Assembly (NCBI RefSeq): GCF_025028335.1
Contig: NZ_JAFEUW010000001.1
Span: 1,798,001 to 1,862,000, forward strand
Length of the DNA stretch: 64,000 nucleotides
Direction of reading: 5' to 3'
Source of the DNA: Brachybacterium sillae
GTDB taxonomy: Bacteria > Actinomycetota > Actinomycetes > Actinomycetales > Dermabacteraceae
In this document: positions 48,219-57,651 of the stretch, in pieces
Numbering within the stretch: position 1 is the first letter of the stretch
How the letters are laid out: every line of letters begins with the position of its first letter
Program-made: the position numbers and the translations under genes
The notes under the pieces: generated by a model
The model's input: only the letters and a program-made list of their open reading frames with translations
What the model was told of the DNA's origin: nothing
Database searches by the model: none

Positions 48219-50048
48219 ATGGCGAAGGACGAGCGCACGTCGTCGGGCGGGGGGATCGAATGGATCTTCGCTGCGGCGGATCCGCGCACCCTCCCCACGG
48301 ATCGGCTGCCCGGACTCGACGAGGTCGACGCGTACGCCGAGGGTCGCGGCGCCGACGGTGCAGCTGAGGGCGCCTCCGCCGGTGACGACCCGCAGTCCGC
48401 GCGTCCGAGCGGCTCGCCCGTGGCGGACGGGATCATCAGGCGCACCGCGGAGACCGTCGCCCGGGAACGCCATGACTCCGACACCTCCCACGCCACCCAC
48501 GCCGCCGCCGGAGCATCCGGTGGCCGCCTGGCCGCCCGGCCCGTCCCTCCCGTCGGGCCCGCCCCGGATTTCGGACCCCACGGTGACGAATCACCGGTCC
48601 TGCCCGAGCGCAGCTTCGCCCGATCCGGCACCACCCCCAACGCCGAGGAGCGGGACCGCGCCCCCGTCGTCCCCCTGCCCTCCCGGTTCGCCGCACTGAA
48701 CGGCTGGGATGCTCTCCGGGACGGCCTGGCGCTGGTATGTCTCATCGGCGGTATGACCACGCAGCTGACCGGACGCGCCTACTCCGAGGACGCCACGCCG
48801 CTGGTCGCCGTGCTGGAGACCGTCACCCGGATCGCTGTCGGCCTGTCGCTCACGGGCCTCGTCGCCGTCCACCTGGGCCGGTGGATCCCGGCGAACCCGC
48901 CGCTGCGGACCCTGCGGGTCGTGCGCATGGCCTCGATGTCGCTGAGCCTCCTCGCGGCCCTCGCTGTGATCGTCGCGGACCTCGTCACCGGCCTGCCGGT
49001 GCTCTTCGCGTCCCTGCCCGACGGGCCGCCGGTGGGCGTCGGCGTCGGGACCGCCCTGCTGGTGGCGGGCAGCCTGGTCGGCATGGAGCCTCGACGCCAC
49101 GAGGGTGCCATCGCCCCGCCCGCGGCGCCGCTGCTGGTGCGTCGCACCCTCCGTTCCCTGCTCGCCGTCGCCGGGGTGTTCTACCTGCTCAGCTGGGTGA
49201 TGGTCATCGGTCGGGTGGCCACCACCGGGTGGGCGTACTCGCTGCTGGCAGCGGCCTCCGCGGCGGTGTCGATGCTGGTGGTGATGCTGGTGATCCGCGC
49301 CGGTGTGGGGCGCGACCGCTCCCGCTACGTGTTCTCCGCGGCGATGGTGGCGGGCCTGCTGCTCGGCGCCCTGGCTGACAACTCCCTGCGCCTGAACTTC
49401 GCCTCCGCGCAGTCGGTCGCCACCGGTTTCGTGTACCTGCCGTGGTTGTTCGCGGCCCTCGCCGTCATGGTCTCCCGCACCGCCGTGCGGGCCGTGCGCC
49501 TGACGTTCCGACGGGTCGACTGGGTCGTGCACACCCTGCGCGCCTTCGAGATCAGCGCCGTGCTGCATGCCGCGGCGGTGGTGTGGGCCGTGCTCGCCGC
49601 GATCGCCGCCCTCGGGGGCGCGGCGGTGGCTCCGGTGGCACTGCTGATCGTCGATGCCGCCGTGGCGCTGGTGTTCGTGGTCGTCTCCCTGTTCGCGCGG
49701 CGTTCCCTGCTGGAGCGTCCCGCGGCCACCGCCCGCGCCGCCGCGGTGGTCGCCGCGGTGGTGATGATCGTCGTCGGGTTCCTCGACATCATCGTGAACT
49801 CCCTGGCCACTGGCGCCGGAGCGGGGCTCATGACCGGCGGGGTCGCGCTCGCCGTCGGCCTGGCTGCGGGTCTGATGCTCACCGTGCCGGCGCCTGTGCG
49901 CGACGAATACGGCGCCCCGGACCTCGGCCGCATGTTCGAGGAGTTCCGCGCTCGCAACGGCGGTGACCGCACCCTCGCGTCGCGCGTGCCCGACGTCTCC
50001 GCCGAGCGTGCCCGCCGCAAGGTGTTCCCCGCCGGGTCGGGCCGCTGA
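48219..50048 (+). CDS. large polytopic membrane protein, unknown function
   Basis: 609 residues from ATG 48219. The first ~175 residues are polar and low in complexity (AYAEGRGADGAAEGASAGDD and on), probably cytosolic. Then about ten hydrophobic helices, including DGLALVCLIGGMTTQLTGRA and LGALADNSLRLNFASAQSVA. No motif or family is recognised. It diverges from argS with a 162-bp gap. No close relation to a transporter family could be seen. Confidence 0.7.
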   Translation: MAKDERTSSGGGIEWIFAAADPRTLPTDRLPGLDEVDAYAEGRGADGAAEGASAGDDPQSARPSGSPVADGIIRRTAETVARERHDSDTSHATHAAAGASGGRLAARPVPPVGPAPDFGPHGDESPVLPERSFARSGTTPNAEERDRAPVVPLPSRFAALNGWDALRDGLALVCLIGGMTTQLTGRAYSEDATPLVAVLETVTRIAVGLSLTGLVAVHLGRWIPANPPLRTLRVVRMASMSLSLLAALAVIVADLVTGLPVLFASLPDGPPVGVGVGTALLVAGSLVGMEPRRHEGAIAPPAAPLLVRRTLRSLLAVAGVFYLLSWVMVIGRVATTGWAYSLLAAASAAVSMLVVMLVIRAGVGRDRSRYVFSAAMVAGLLLGALADNSLRLNFASAQSVATGFVYLPWLFAALAVMVSRTAVRAVRLTFRRVDWVVHTLRAFEISAVLHAAAVVWAVLAAIAALGGAAVAPVALLIVDAAVALVFVVVSLFARRSLLERPAATARAAAVVAAVVMIVVGFLDIIVNSLATGAGAGLMTGGVALAVGLAAGLMLTVPAPVRDEYGAPDLGRMFEEFRARNGGDRTLASRVPDVSAERARRKVFPAGSGR

Positions 50049-50113
50049 CCCCACCCGCACCTCTCCACCCCGACCCCCGCACCTTTCCATCCCGACCCCA
50101 CCCAGGAGTGCCC

Positions 50114-51382
50114 GTGTTCCGCTGGACGCTGCACGGCGACGGCCGCACCGTCGCGCCCGACGCGATCGTCGCCCCCGATGAACGCCTCAGCTGGCCCGTG
50201 ACCATCGGCATCGGCGCCCAACACGTCATCGCCATGTTCGGCGCCACCTTCCTGGTGCCACTGCTGACAGGATTCCCGCCCTCCACCACCCTGCTGTTCT
50301 CCGGCATCGGCACCCTGCTGTTCCTGGTGATCACCGGGAACCGGGTGCCCAGCTACCTGGGGTCCTCGTTCGCATTCATCGCCCCGGTGGTCGCGGCCAC
50401 CCAGTCGCAGTCGATGGGCGCCGCGCTCGGCGGCGTCCTCGTGACCGGCCTGCTGCTGGCACTGCTGGGCCTGGTGGTGGCGAAGGTCGGCACCCGCTGG
50501 ATCGGCCTGCTGATGCCGCCCGCGGTGATGGGCACGATCGTCGCGCTGATCGGGTTGAACCTCATCCCCGTCACCTACCAGAACAACTTCTCGAAGTCCC
50601 CCCTCACCGCGGTGATCACCCTCGCCGCGATCGTGCTGGCGACGGCGCTGTTCCGCGGACTGCTGGGGCGGGTGTCGGTGCTGTTGGGCGTGCTGATCGG
50701 CTACCTCGTGGCGGTGCTGCGCGGCGAGGTCGACTTCACGCCCGTGCGGGAGGCCGCCTGGCTGGGGCTGCCCGAATTCCACGCCCCGTCGTTCCACCCC
50801 GGTCTGATCCTCATGTTCCTGCCGGTGATCCTGGTGCTGCTGGCGGAGAACGTCGGCCACGTGACCAGCGTCGGCGTGATGACCGGCCGGAACCTCGACG
50901 GGATGGTGGGCCGCACCCTCGCTGCGGACGGCCTGGCCACCGCACTGTCGGCCACCTTCGGCGGCTCCGCCACCACAACGTACGGCGAGAACATCGGCGT
51001 CATGAGCGCCACCCGTGTGTACTCCACCGCCGCGTACTGGGTGGCGGGCGTGATCGCGATCCTGCTGTCGCTCTCACCGAAGGTGGGCGCGCTGATCTTC
51101 ACCATCCCGCCGGGGGTGCTGGGTGGCGTCACCTTCGTGCTGTACGGACTGATCGCCGTGGTGGGCATGCGTATGTGGATCGACGGCAGTGTCGACTTCT
51201 CCCGGCCGAAGAACCAGCTCACGGCGGGCGTGGCCTTCGCCGTGGCGATCGCGAACGTCACCTGGAAGAGCGGCGGCGTGGAGCTCAACGGCATCGCCTT
51301 CGGCACCCTCGCGGCGCTGATCGTGTACCACCTGATGGCTTGGCTGGGCCGCCACACCGGGACCGACGTCAAGGGGCACTGA
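50114..51382 (+). CDS. uracil/xanthine permease family transporter
   Basis: 422 residues from GTG 50114 (an upstream GTG at 50108 is too close to the CAGGAG site). The NCS2-family blocks are present: TIGIGAQHVIAMFGATFLVP, YLGSSFAFIAPVVAAT, LLAENVGHVTSVGVMTGRNL and FGGSATTTYGENIGVMSATR. These fit the uracil branch (UraA/PyrP). It lies 65 bp after the membrane protein gene and faces the GlcD/GlcF-like gene. No attenuator hairpin was noticed upstream. Confidence 0.9.
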   Translation: MFRWTLHGDGRTVAPDAIVAPDERLSWPVTIGIGAQHVIAMFGATFLVPLLTGFPPSTTLLFSGIGTLLFLVITGNRVPSYLGSSFAFIAPVVAATQSQSMGAALGGVLVTGLLLALLGLVVAKVGTRWIGLLMPPAVMGTIVALIGLNLIPVTYQNNFSKSPLTAVITLAAIVLATALFRGLLGRVSVLLGVLIGYLVAVLRGEVDFTPVREAAWLGLPEFHAPSFHPGLILMFLPVILVLLAENVGHVTSVGVMTGRNLDGMVGRTLAADGLATALSATFGGSATTTYGENIGVMSATRVYSTAAYWVAGVIAILLSLSPKVGALIFTIPPGVLGGVTFVLYGLIAVVGMRMWIDGSVDFSRPKNQLTAGVAFAVAIANVTWKSGGVELNGIAFGTLAALIVYHLMAWLGRHTGTDVKGH

Positions 51383-51456
51383 GGCGGGCCCGGGGCCGGG
51401 CCCGGGGGCGGTGTCTGGGGCGGCGCGGTGGCTGGTGCCCGGGCCGGTGCGCGGTC

Positions 51457-51496
51457 TGACGTGCCTGCGTCCGCTTGCCGGGAGCACACCCGTCAC
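51457..51496. repeat. intergenic 40-bp repeat, copy 1
   Basis: TGACGTGCCTGCGTCCGCTT, ending CACCCGTCAC, matches copy 2 (59493-59532) at 31 of 40 positions. Both lie between convergent genes. The sequence overlaps the GlcD/GlcF stop codon region. It may act as a bidirectional terminator. Confidence 0.6.
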
Positions 51497-54483
51497 TCTG
51501 CGTAGGAGTGGGGCCGGGTCGCGACCTCCAGCAGCTCGAGGATGTGGCGGTAGGGCCGGCCGGTCGCGGCGGTCATGCCCAGCTCGCAGGTGCGGTTCGC
51601 GCTCACGTACCACTCGGTCTCGCGCCGGGCGACCTCGGCGGCCTCGGAGGCGGTGGCGGATGCGGTCAGCTCCGGGTGCAGCATCCCGCGATCCCCCGCG
51701 TAGCCGCAGCACCCCCACGCCACCGGCACCACCACATCGCGCTCGGGGTCGGCGACGCATGCACGGGCGAGAGCCAGGACGTCCTCGGTGGACCCGAGGT
51801 GGGTGGTGGAGCAGGTCGGGTGCACGGTCACCGAACCGACGGGAGTGGTCACCGGCAGGCGCTCCAGCAGCACCTCCCGCGCGAAGGTCGCCGCGTCGAT
51901 CACCCGCAGTCCTGTGCCGTCCAGGGTGTCGCGCACCCCCTCGGTGCAGCTGGCGGCATCCACCACCACGGGCAGCTCGCCACCGCGACTGGCCTCAACC
52001 AGGGCCTCGCGCAACCGGGAGCGCATCCGGTTCTTCGCGACCGTCATGCCCTTCGACGAGAACGGGGTGCCGCAGCAGAGGTCGGCGGCACCGGGCGGCT
52101 CGGTCAGGCCGACACCGGCCCGCGCCGCGAGGACCTCGAGGGCCGCCGCGGCTCCCCGCGCCCTCGACCCCCCGAGCCCCAGTGAGGAGGCGTCGGAACG
52201 GCCATCGTGTCCGGATCCGGTGCAGGCACAGCCGTCGTGCGCACCCTGGCCCGGGCTGCAGGCATCGGCCGGTCCGAACATGGTGTGCACGCAGGCGCGC
52301 AGGTGCACCGCCACGACCGCTGTCTCGGCGTCCCGCCCAGCCCCGTGCGGAGCCGCCGCGCGTCGCCCAGCCCCGTGCGGAGCCGCCGCGCGTCGCCCAG
52401 CCCCGCGCCGGGCGTCCCCGCGCCCAGCCTCCCCGCGCCGGGCACCCCCGTGTCGCGGCAGCTCCGGCCGGTAGTCGGGCACCGCCTCCTCCCCGGCGAC
52501 CGCCCGCGCCGCCCGCGTGACCAGCCCCGGAACCGCACCCAGCACCGGCACCTGCCGCACCGCCCCCGCCGCGGTGAGCGCCACCGACGCCCCGCCGGTC
52601 ACGGCGCCCCAGTGTTCTGCCGCGAGGGCCCACCCCCGCTGCACCACCGGCCCCGCCGCCTCGGCCCGCAGGCGCCGCACCAGGTCACCGGTGTCGATGC
52701 CGAGAGGGCACGCCACCGCGCACAGGCTGTCGACCGCGCAGGTCTGGACCCCCTGATACGGGTAGGCGGCGCGGATCGCCTCCGCGGTGGCCGCGTCCCC
52801 ATCGGCCTCTGCGCGCTGCAGCGCACGCCGCAGCCCGATCCGCTGCCGCGGCGTGAGGGTGAGGTCGCGGCTGGGGCAGACGGGCTCGCAGTACCCGCAC
52901 TCCACGCAGCGGTCGACCTCCTCCTCGACGCTCACCGTCGGCTTCAGGTCGCGAGTGTGCAGGGCCGGATCCTGCGTGAGCACCACCCCCGGGTTGAGGA
53001 TCCCCGCCGGGTCCACCAGCTCCTTGAGCCGTCGCATCACGGCGGTCAGACGCGGCCCGTACTGACGCTCCACGAACGGCGCCATCGCCCGCCCGGTGCC
53101 GTGCTCGGCCTTGAGGTTTCCGCCGTGGCCCAGCACCAGCTCCACCATCTGCTCGGTGAATGCCTCCAACCGGTCCCCGCCGGCGTGCAGCTGCTCGGTG
53201 AGCAGGAAGTGGATGTTGCCGTCCTTCGCGTGCCCGAAGATCACCGAGTCGTCGTAGCCGTGGGTGTCGAACAGCTGCTGCAGACCCCGACAGGCCGCCT
53301 CCAACCGCTCCACCGGCACGACCACGTCTTCCAGCAGCGCCGTCGTCCCGGGCCGTCGAGCGCCTGCCACCGCCGCGTACAGGCCCTTGCGGGCGCTCCA
53401 CAGCGCCGCCCGGCGCCGCGGGTCGGTCGTCGGATCCACCCGCACCCCGCCGAGCTGCGCCTCGAGGGTTCGGGCGCGGGCGATCAGCGCCTCCAGGGAC
53501 TCCCGGTCCCCGGCGCGATGCTCCACCAGCAGCGCCGCCCGGCCGTCGGTCCGCAGACCGTGCAGCTCCTGCGGGGCGGTCGGCAGGGCCTGAGCCACCT
53601 GCAGGGAGCGGGCGTCGAGAAGCTCGATCGTGGCCGGATCGGTCGCCAGCACCTCCCCGAGGGCACCGGTCGCGGTGCTGAGCGAGTCGAACACCAGCAG
53701 CGATGCCGCGGCCTCCGGTTCCACCACCACCGTGTCGAACACCGCGGAGCTGACGAAGGCGAGGGTCCCCTCCGATCCGACCACCAGATGCGCCAGCACC
53801 TCGGCCGGGGTGTCGAAGTCCAGCAGCGCGTTCAGCGCGTACCCCATGGTGTTCTTCAACGCGAAGCGCTTCCGGATCACCTGCACGCTGTCGGCATCGG
53901 CGCGCACCTCGCGCACCAGGCGCGCCAGGCCCTCATGCAGCGCCGGTTCGGCCTCCCGCAGGGCGGCGTCGGCCCGAGGATCCCCCGTGTCGACGATGGT
54001 GCCGCTGGGCAGCACGAACCGCAGGGAGGCCAGGGTCCGGTACGCGGTCTGGGTGGTGCCGGCGGCCATGCCGGAGGAGTTGTTCGCGATGACCCCGCCG
54101 ATGGTGCAGGCGGCCTCCGAGGCCGGGTCGGGCCCGAGGCGGCGACCGTGCTGTGCCAGGTGGGCGTTGACCTCCCGCAGCGTCGCTCCGGGGCCGGTGC
54201 GCACCCGCCGACCACCATCGAGCACCTCGACCTGCCGGAAGCCCCGGCGCACGTCGGCGAGGGTGGAGGCCGACTGCGCCTGCCCGGCGAGGCTGGTGCC
54301 GCCGGAGCGGAAGGTGAGGGGCCGACGCTGCGCGGTCGCCTCCCGCATCAATCGCACCACAGCGGCCTCGTCGCGGGGCCGCGCCACCGCCTCCGGGATG
54401 AGCAGGTAGGGGGAAGCATCGGGCGCGAGGGCCTGGCGCGCGACGATGTCGCGGTCGAGCAGGGACGGTGCGGGGGCGCTCAT
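51493..54483 (-). CDS. fused FAD-linked oxidase and Fe-S domain protein (GlcD/GlcF or D-lactate dehydrogenase type)
   Basis: 996 residues. N-terminal FAD-binding domain (RPLTFRSGGTSLAGQAQSAS, IGGVIANNSSGMAAGTTQTA, and VGSEGTLAFVSSAVFDT), C-terminal FAD_oxidase_C with GHAKDGNIHFLL and AEHGTGRAMAPFVERQYGP. Then two 4Fe-4S motifs: CVECGYCEPVCPSRDLT and CAVDSLCAVACPLGIDTGDL. The CCG-type cysteine blocks near the end are GAADLCCGTPFSSKGMTV and PVAWGCCGYAGDRGML. Such proteins oxidise D-lactate or glycolate using membrane quinones. An Arg/Ala-rich, 30-bp tandem duplication lies around 52336-52400. Confidence 0.88.
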   Translation of the reverse strand: MSAPAPSLLDRDIVARQALAPDASPYLLIPEAVARPRDEAAVVRLMREATAQRRPLTFRSGGTSLAGQAQSASTLADVRRGFRQVEVLDGGRRVRTGPGATLREVNAHLAQHGRRLGPDPASEAACTIGGVIANNSSGMAAGTTQTAYRTLASLRFVLPSGTIVDTGDPRADAALREAEPALHEGLARLVREVRADADSVQVIRKRFALKNTMGYALNALLDFDTPAEVLAHLVVGSEGTLAFVSSAVFDTVVVEPEAAASLLVFDSLSTATGALGEVLATDPATIELLDARSLQVAQALPTAPQELHGLRTDGRAALLVEHRAGDRESLEALIARARTLEAQLGGVRVDPTTDPRRRAALWSARKGLYAAVAGARRPGTTALLEDVVVPVERLEAACRGLQQLFDTHGYDDSVIFGHAKDGNIHFLLTEQLHAGGDRLEAFTEQMVELVLGHGGNLKAEHGTGRAMAPFVERQYGPRLTAVMRRLKELVDPAGILNPGVVLTQDPALHTRDLKPTVSVEEEVDRCVECGYCEPVCPSRDLTLTPRQRIGLRRALQRAEADGDAATAEAIRAAYPYQGVQTCAVDSLCAVACPLGIDTGDLVRRLRAEAAGPVVQRGWALAAEHWGAVTGGASVALTAAGAVRQVPVLGAVPGLVTRAARAVAGEEAVPDYRPELPRHGGARRGEAGRGDARRGAGRRAAAPHGAGRRAAAPHGAGRDAETAVVAVHLRACVHTMFGPADACSPGQGAHDGCACTGSGHDGRSDASSLGLGGSRARGAAAALEVLAARAGVGLTEPPGAADLCCGTPFSSKGMTVAKNRMRSRLREALVEASRGGELPVVVDAASCTEGVRDTLDGTGLRVIDAATFAREVLLERLPVTTPVGSVTVHPTCSTTHLGSTEDVLALARACVADPERDVVVPVAWGCCGYAGDRGMLHPELTASATASEAAEVARRETEWYVSANRTCELGMTAATGRPYRHILELLEVATRPHSYAE

Positions 54484-54614
54484 GCGGTCACACTACCGAC
54501 GCGGTCCGACGCTCGAACCTCCTCGTCGGGGTCACGGGTGGTCCGTGGGGGCCGGGCGATACGCTGTGCGGGCTCGCCGTCCGACGTCCCTGCGCGGTGG
54601 GCGGAGGGAGGACC

Positions 54615-55415
54615 GTGGTCGAGCCGCTGGTGATCGACTCGTACCTGGTGGTCGACGGCCGCGCGCAGGGTCTGGACCTGCATGAACAGCGTTTCGCGGC
54701 CTCGGTGGGGGAGCTGCTCGGGATCGGGGCGGATGAGGTGCGTGCCCTGCGTCGACGCGCCGAGGCCGTCACTCCGCCCCAGGGTCGCTGGTTCCCGCGC
54801 TGGGAGGCCCGGCCCGCGGGTCGGGCCGACCAGGCTGCGCCGACCGCCGACCAGGCTGCCCCGACCGCCGACCGGGTGGCCCCGGCGGCCCTCGACGTCC
54901 AGGTGCGGCCTGCCCCGCCGCGCCCCGACCGCGCCGGCCTGTGGATCACCTCCGACCCCGACCCGCGCCGTCGCCCCCGCCACAAGGGGCCCGACCTGCC
55001 CGCCCTCACCGACCTGCGCGCCCACGCGGAGACCGCCGGCATGACCGACGCCCTGCTGCGGGACGCCGATGGACACCTGCTGGAGACCGACCACAGCGCC
55101 CTGGTGTGGTGGCGCGACGGCGCCCTGTGCCTGCCGGATCCGACGCTTCCGGTGCTGCCGTCGGTGACCGCCCGGAGGCTGGTGCAGGCGGCGCGTTCCG
55201 CGGGGATCGCGGTGCGCACCGAGCGTGCCCGCTGGCAGGATCTGGCCGGCTGCGAGCTGTGGTGCGTCGGCGCCCTGCGCGGGGCGGACCTCGTCACCCA
55301 GGTGATGGGGGAGGAGAACCTGCTGGTCACCCACGCATCGGCCCATGATCGGGTGACCCACTGGCGCGCGGTGCTCGACGGACAGGTGCCCGCCGTGAGC
55401 CCGGAGGGGAGCTGA
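54615..55415 (+). CDS. pabC: aminotransferase class IV, likely 4-amino-4-deoxychorismate lyase
   Basis: 266 residues from GTG 54615, following GGAGGGAGGA. Features include LVIDSYLVVDGRAQGLDLHE at the start, and DALLRDADGHLLETDHSALVW with an E..x..S/N fingerprint. HSALVWWRDGALCLPD resembles the conserved TxxSNIF-type loop. It overlaps no other gene and ends three bases before pabAB, so both act in p-aminobenzoate synthesis for folate. A 21-bp tandem repeat (ADQAAPT x2) lies near residue 80. The PLP lysine cannot be assigned surely; this weakens the call. Confidence 0.7.
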   Translation: MVEPLVIDSYLVVDGRAQGLDLHEQRFAASVGELLGIGADEVRALRRRAEAVTPPQGRWFPRWEARPAGRADQAAPTADQAAPTADRVAPAALDVQVRPAPPRPDRAGLWITSDPDPRRRPRHKGPDLPALTDLRAHAETAGMTDALLRDADGHLLETDHSALVWWRDGALCLPDPTLPVLPSVTARRLVQAARSAGIAVRTERARWQDLAGCELWCVGALRGADLVTQVMGEENLLVTHASAHDRVTHWRAVLDGQVPAVSPEGS

Positions 55416-55418
55416 CCG

Positions 55419-57641
55419 ATGCGGATCCTGCTGATCGACAACCACGACTCGTACACCGACAACCTGGCGCAGCTGCTGGCGACCAGTCTCGGCACGCTGC
55501 CGCTGGTGGTCAGCGCCGACGATCCCGCCCTCACCGCCGAGCTGGTGGCGCTCAGTGACGCGGTGGTGATCTCCCCGGGACCGGGGCACCCTGCGCGGCC
55601 CGCGGATGTCGGCGCCTGGCCGGGTCTGCTGGCCGACGATGCGGCGACTCCGGTGCTCGGCGTGTGCCTGGGCCACCAGGGTCTGGCGCTGCTGAGCGGC
55701 GCCCAGGTGGTGCACGCCCCGCAGCCGCGACACGGGCATCTCTCACCGCTGCGGCACAGCGGTGACGGGTTGTTCGCCGGCCTGCCGCAGGGCCTGGAGG
55801 TGGTGCGGTACCACTCGCTGTCAGTGGCCGAACCGATGCCGTCGTGCCTGGTGGCCGACGCGTGGTCGGAGGACGGCGTGCTGCAGGCCTTCCACCGCAT
55901 CGACCGGCCGTGGTGGGCGGTGCAGTTCCACCCTGAATCGGTGGCCACGGAGCACGGTGCGCAGATGGTGCGCAGTTTCGCCCGCCTGACGGGCCTGGAC
56001 TCCGCCCCCGCAGGGGACTGGCGCGAGCCGCGACCCGGTGACGACGACACGGTGCGCCCGGTGGCGCTGCGGCCCTGGGACCTGCCGCCCGTGGGACCCG
56101 CCGACCGCCCCGCCGCCGACGACGGCCCCGCCGCGGACGGCCGCGCCGCCAACGGCCGCGCCGCCAACGGCCGCGCCGCCGACCGTACCCCCGCAGCCCC
56201 GCACCTCCTCCACCGCGCCCTGCCGATGCTTCCCGATCCGGAGGCCCTGCACGACCGTCTGCTCGCCGGCCGTTGGGCGTCGTTCTGGCTGGACAGCGCC
56301 CGCACCGGTGACGGCCAGGGGCGGTTCTCCTTCCTCGGCCATCCGGCCGGTGCGCTCGGGGAGGTGCTGCTCGGGCGGGTCGGCGCCGGGGTGGAGGTCC
56401 ATGCGGCCGACGGCACCGTGCGCGGCCACGAGAACGCCGGCCTGGCGGCGGTGTTGCAGCAGCGTCTCCGGCAGCGCGCCCGACCCGCCGACCCCGAGCT
56501 GCCCTTCGACCTCGACGGCGGGTACGTGGTGGCCCTCGGCTATGAGGCGGGGGCCGAGCTGGGCCTGCCGATCACCCACCGCTCCGCCGCCCCCGACGCC
56601 CTGATGATCGCCGCGACGCGGATGGTCGTCCTGGATCACCGCGAGCGGTGCTGCTGGGTACTGGCGCTGGTCGACCCCGCCGACGCGGAGGATGTCGCGG
56701 ACGGGCAGGCGTGGATCGACGAGGCCGCTGCGGTGGCCTGTGAGGTGCCGGAGGCGCCGGCCGGGCCCGTCCCGCCGCGGGAGGGGGACGGGGCGGGTGC
56801 CGTTGTTCCGTGGGACCCCGCGGCGGGCCTGCGCCTGGGCCGCGCGGCCTACCACCGGGCGTTCGACCGCATCCAGCAGCTGCTGCACGACGGCGAGACC
56901 TACGAGCTGTGCCTCACCGACGCCTGGACCGGCCCCGCCCCGGCGGACCTCACCGCCGCCTATCGGCGTCTGCGCCGCGGCAACCCTGCCCCGCATGCCG
57001 CGCTGCTCACCGCCGGCCCCACCAGTGTGCTCAGTTCCTCCCCGGAGCAGTTCCTGCGCCTGCACCGCGACGGCACGCTCCTCACCAAACCGATCAAGGG
57101 CACCGCCCCGCGCCATGCGGACCCCGCCCGTGACGCCGAGATCGCCGAGACCCTCCGCGCCGGGGCGAAGACCCGCGCCGAGAACCTGATGATCGTGGAC
57201 CTGCTGCGCAACGACCTGGCGCGGGTGTGCGAGACCGGCAGCGTGCACGTGCCGAGCCTCATGGCTGTCGAGAGCTACGCGACGGTGCACCAGCTGGTCA
57301 CCACGGTGGTCGGGCGTCTGCGCCCGGACCGCGACGTGACCGACGCGCTGCGCGCCTGCTTCCCCGGCGGGTCCATGACCGGAGCGCCGAAGGAACGCAC
57401 CCTGGCGTTGATCGACGAGATGGAGGGTCATGCGCGCGGCCTCTACTCCGGCACCCTCGGGTATGTGGCGCTGTCGGGCGCGGCGGACCTGTCGATTGTC
57501 ATCCGCACCGCCGTCGTGCACGAGGATCGGATGCACATCGGCGCCGGTGGCGCGATCGTGCTGGACTCCGACGCGGAGGAGGAGAGGCAGGAGCTGCTGC
57601 TGAAGCTCGGCGCCGTGCTGGAGTCGCTGGTCGATCGGTAG
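55419..57641 (+). CDS. pabAB: fused aminodeoxychorismate synthase (PabA-PabB)
   Basis: 740 residues. Glutamine amidotransferase half: RILLIDNHDSYTDNLAQLLA, nucleophile Cys in LGVCLGHQGLALLSG (near residue 81), and AVQFHPESVATEH with catalytic His and Glu. An Ala/Asp-rich linker (about residues 220-255). Synthase half: LTKPIKGTAPRHADPARDAE, whose PIKGT motif is PabB-specific, then AENLMIVDLLRNDLARVCET and FPGGSMTGAPKERTLALIDE. It makes 4-amino-4-deoxychorismate from chorismate and glutamine, which pabC converts to p-aminobenzoate. The linker and sequence repeats are noted in findings. Confidence 0.92.
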   Translation: MRILLIDNHDSYTDNLAQLLATSLGTLPLVVSADDPALTAELVALSDAVVISPGPGHPARPADVGAWPGLLADDAATPVLGVCLGHQGLALLSGAQVVHAPQPRHGHLSPLRHSGDGLFAGLPQGLEVVRYHSLSVAEPMPSCLVADAWSEDGVLQAFHRIDRPWWAVQFHPESVATEHGAQMVRSFARLTGLDSAPAGDWREPRPGDDDTVRPVALRPWDLPPVGPADRPAADDGPAADGRAANGRAANGRAADRTPAAPHLLHRALPMLPDPEALHDRLLAGRWASFWLDSARTGDGQGRFSFLGHPAGALGEVLLGRVGAGVEVHAADGTVRGHENAGLAAVLQQRLRQRARPADPELPFDLDGGYVVALGYEAGAELGLPITHRSAAPDALMIAATRMVVLDHRERCCWVLALVDPADAEDVADGQAWIDEAAAVACEVPEAPAGPVPPREGDGAGAVVPWDPAAGLRLGRAAYHRAFDRIQQLLHDGETYELCLTDAWTGPAPADLTAAYRRLRRGNPAPHAALLTAGPTSVLSSSPEQFLRLHRDGTLLTKPIKGTAPRHADPARDAEIAETLRAGAKTRAENLMIVDLLRNDLARVCETGSVHVPSLMAVESYATVHQLVTTVVGRLRPDRDVTDALRACFPGGSMTGAPKERTLALIDEMEGHARGLYSGTLGYVALSGAADLSIVIRTAVVHEDRMHIGAGGAIVLDSDAEEERQELLLKLGAVLESLVDR

Positions 57642-57651
57642 AATCCCGGGC

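Noticed and set aside
54468..54614. Longer N-terminal extension of the pabC gene
   Set aside because: The ribosome site GGAGGGAGGA directly precedes the GTG at 54615 and the extra residues are non-protein-like.
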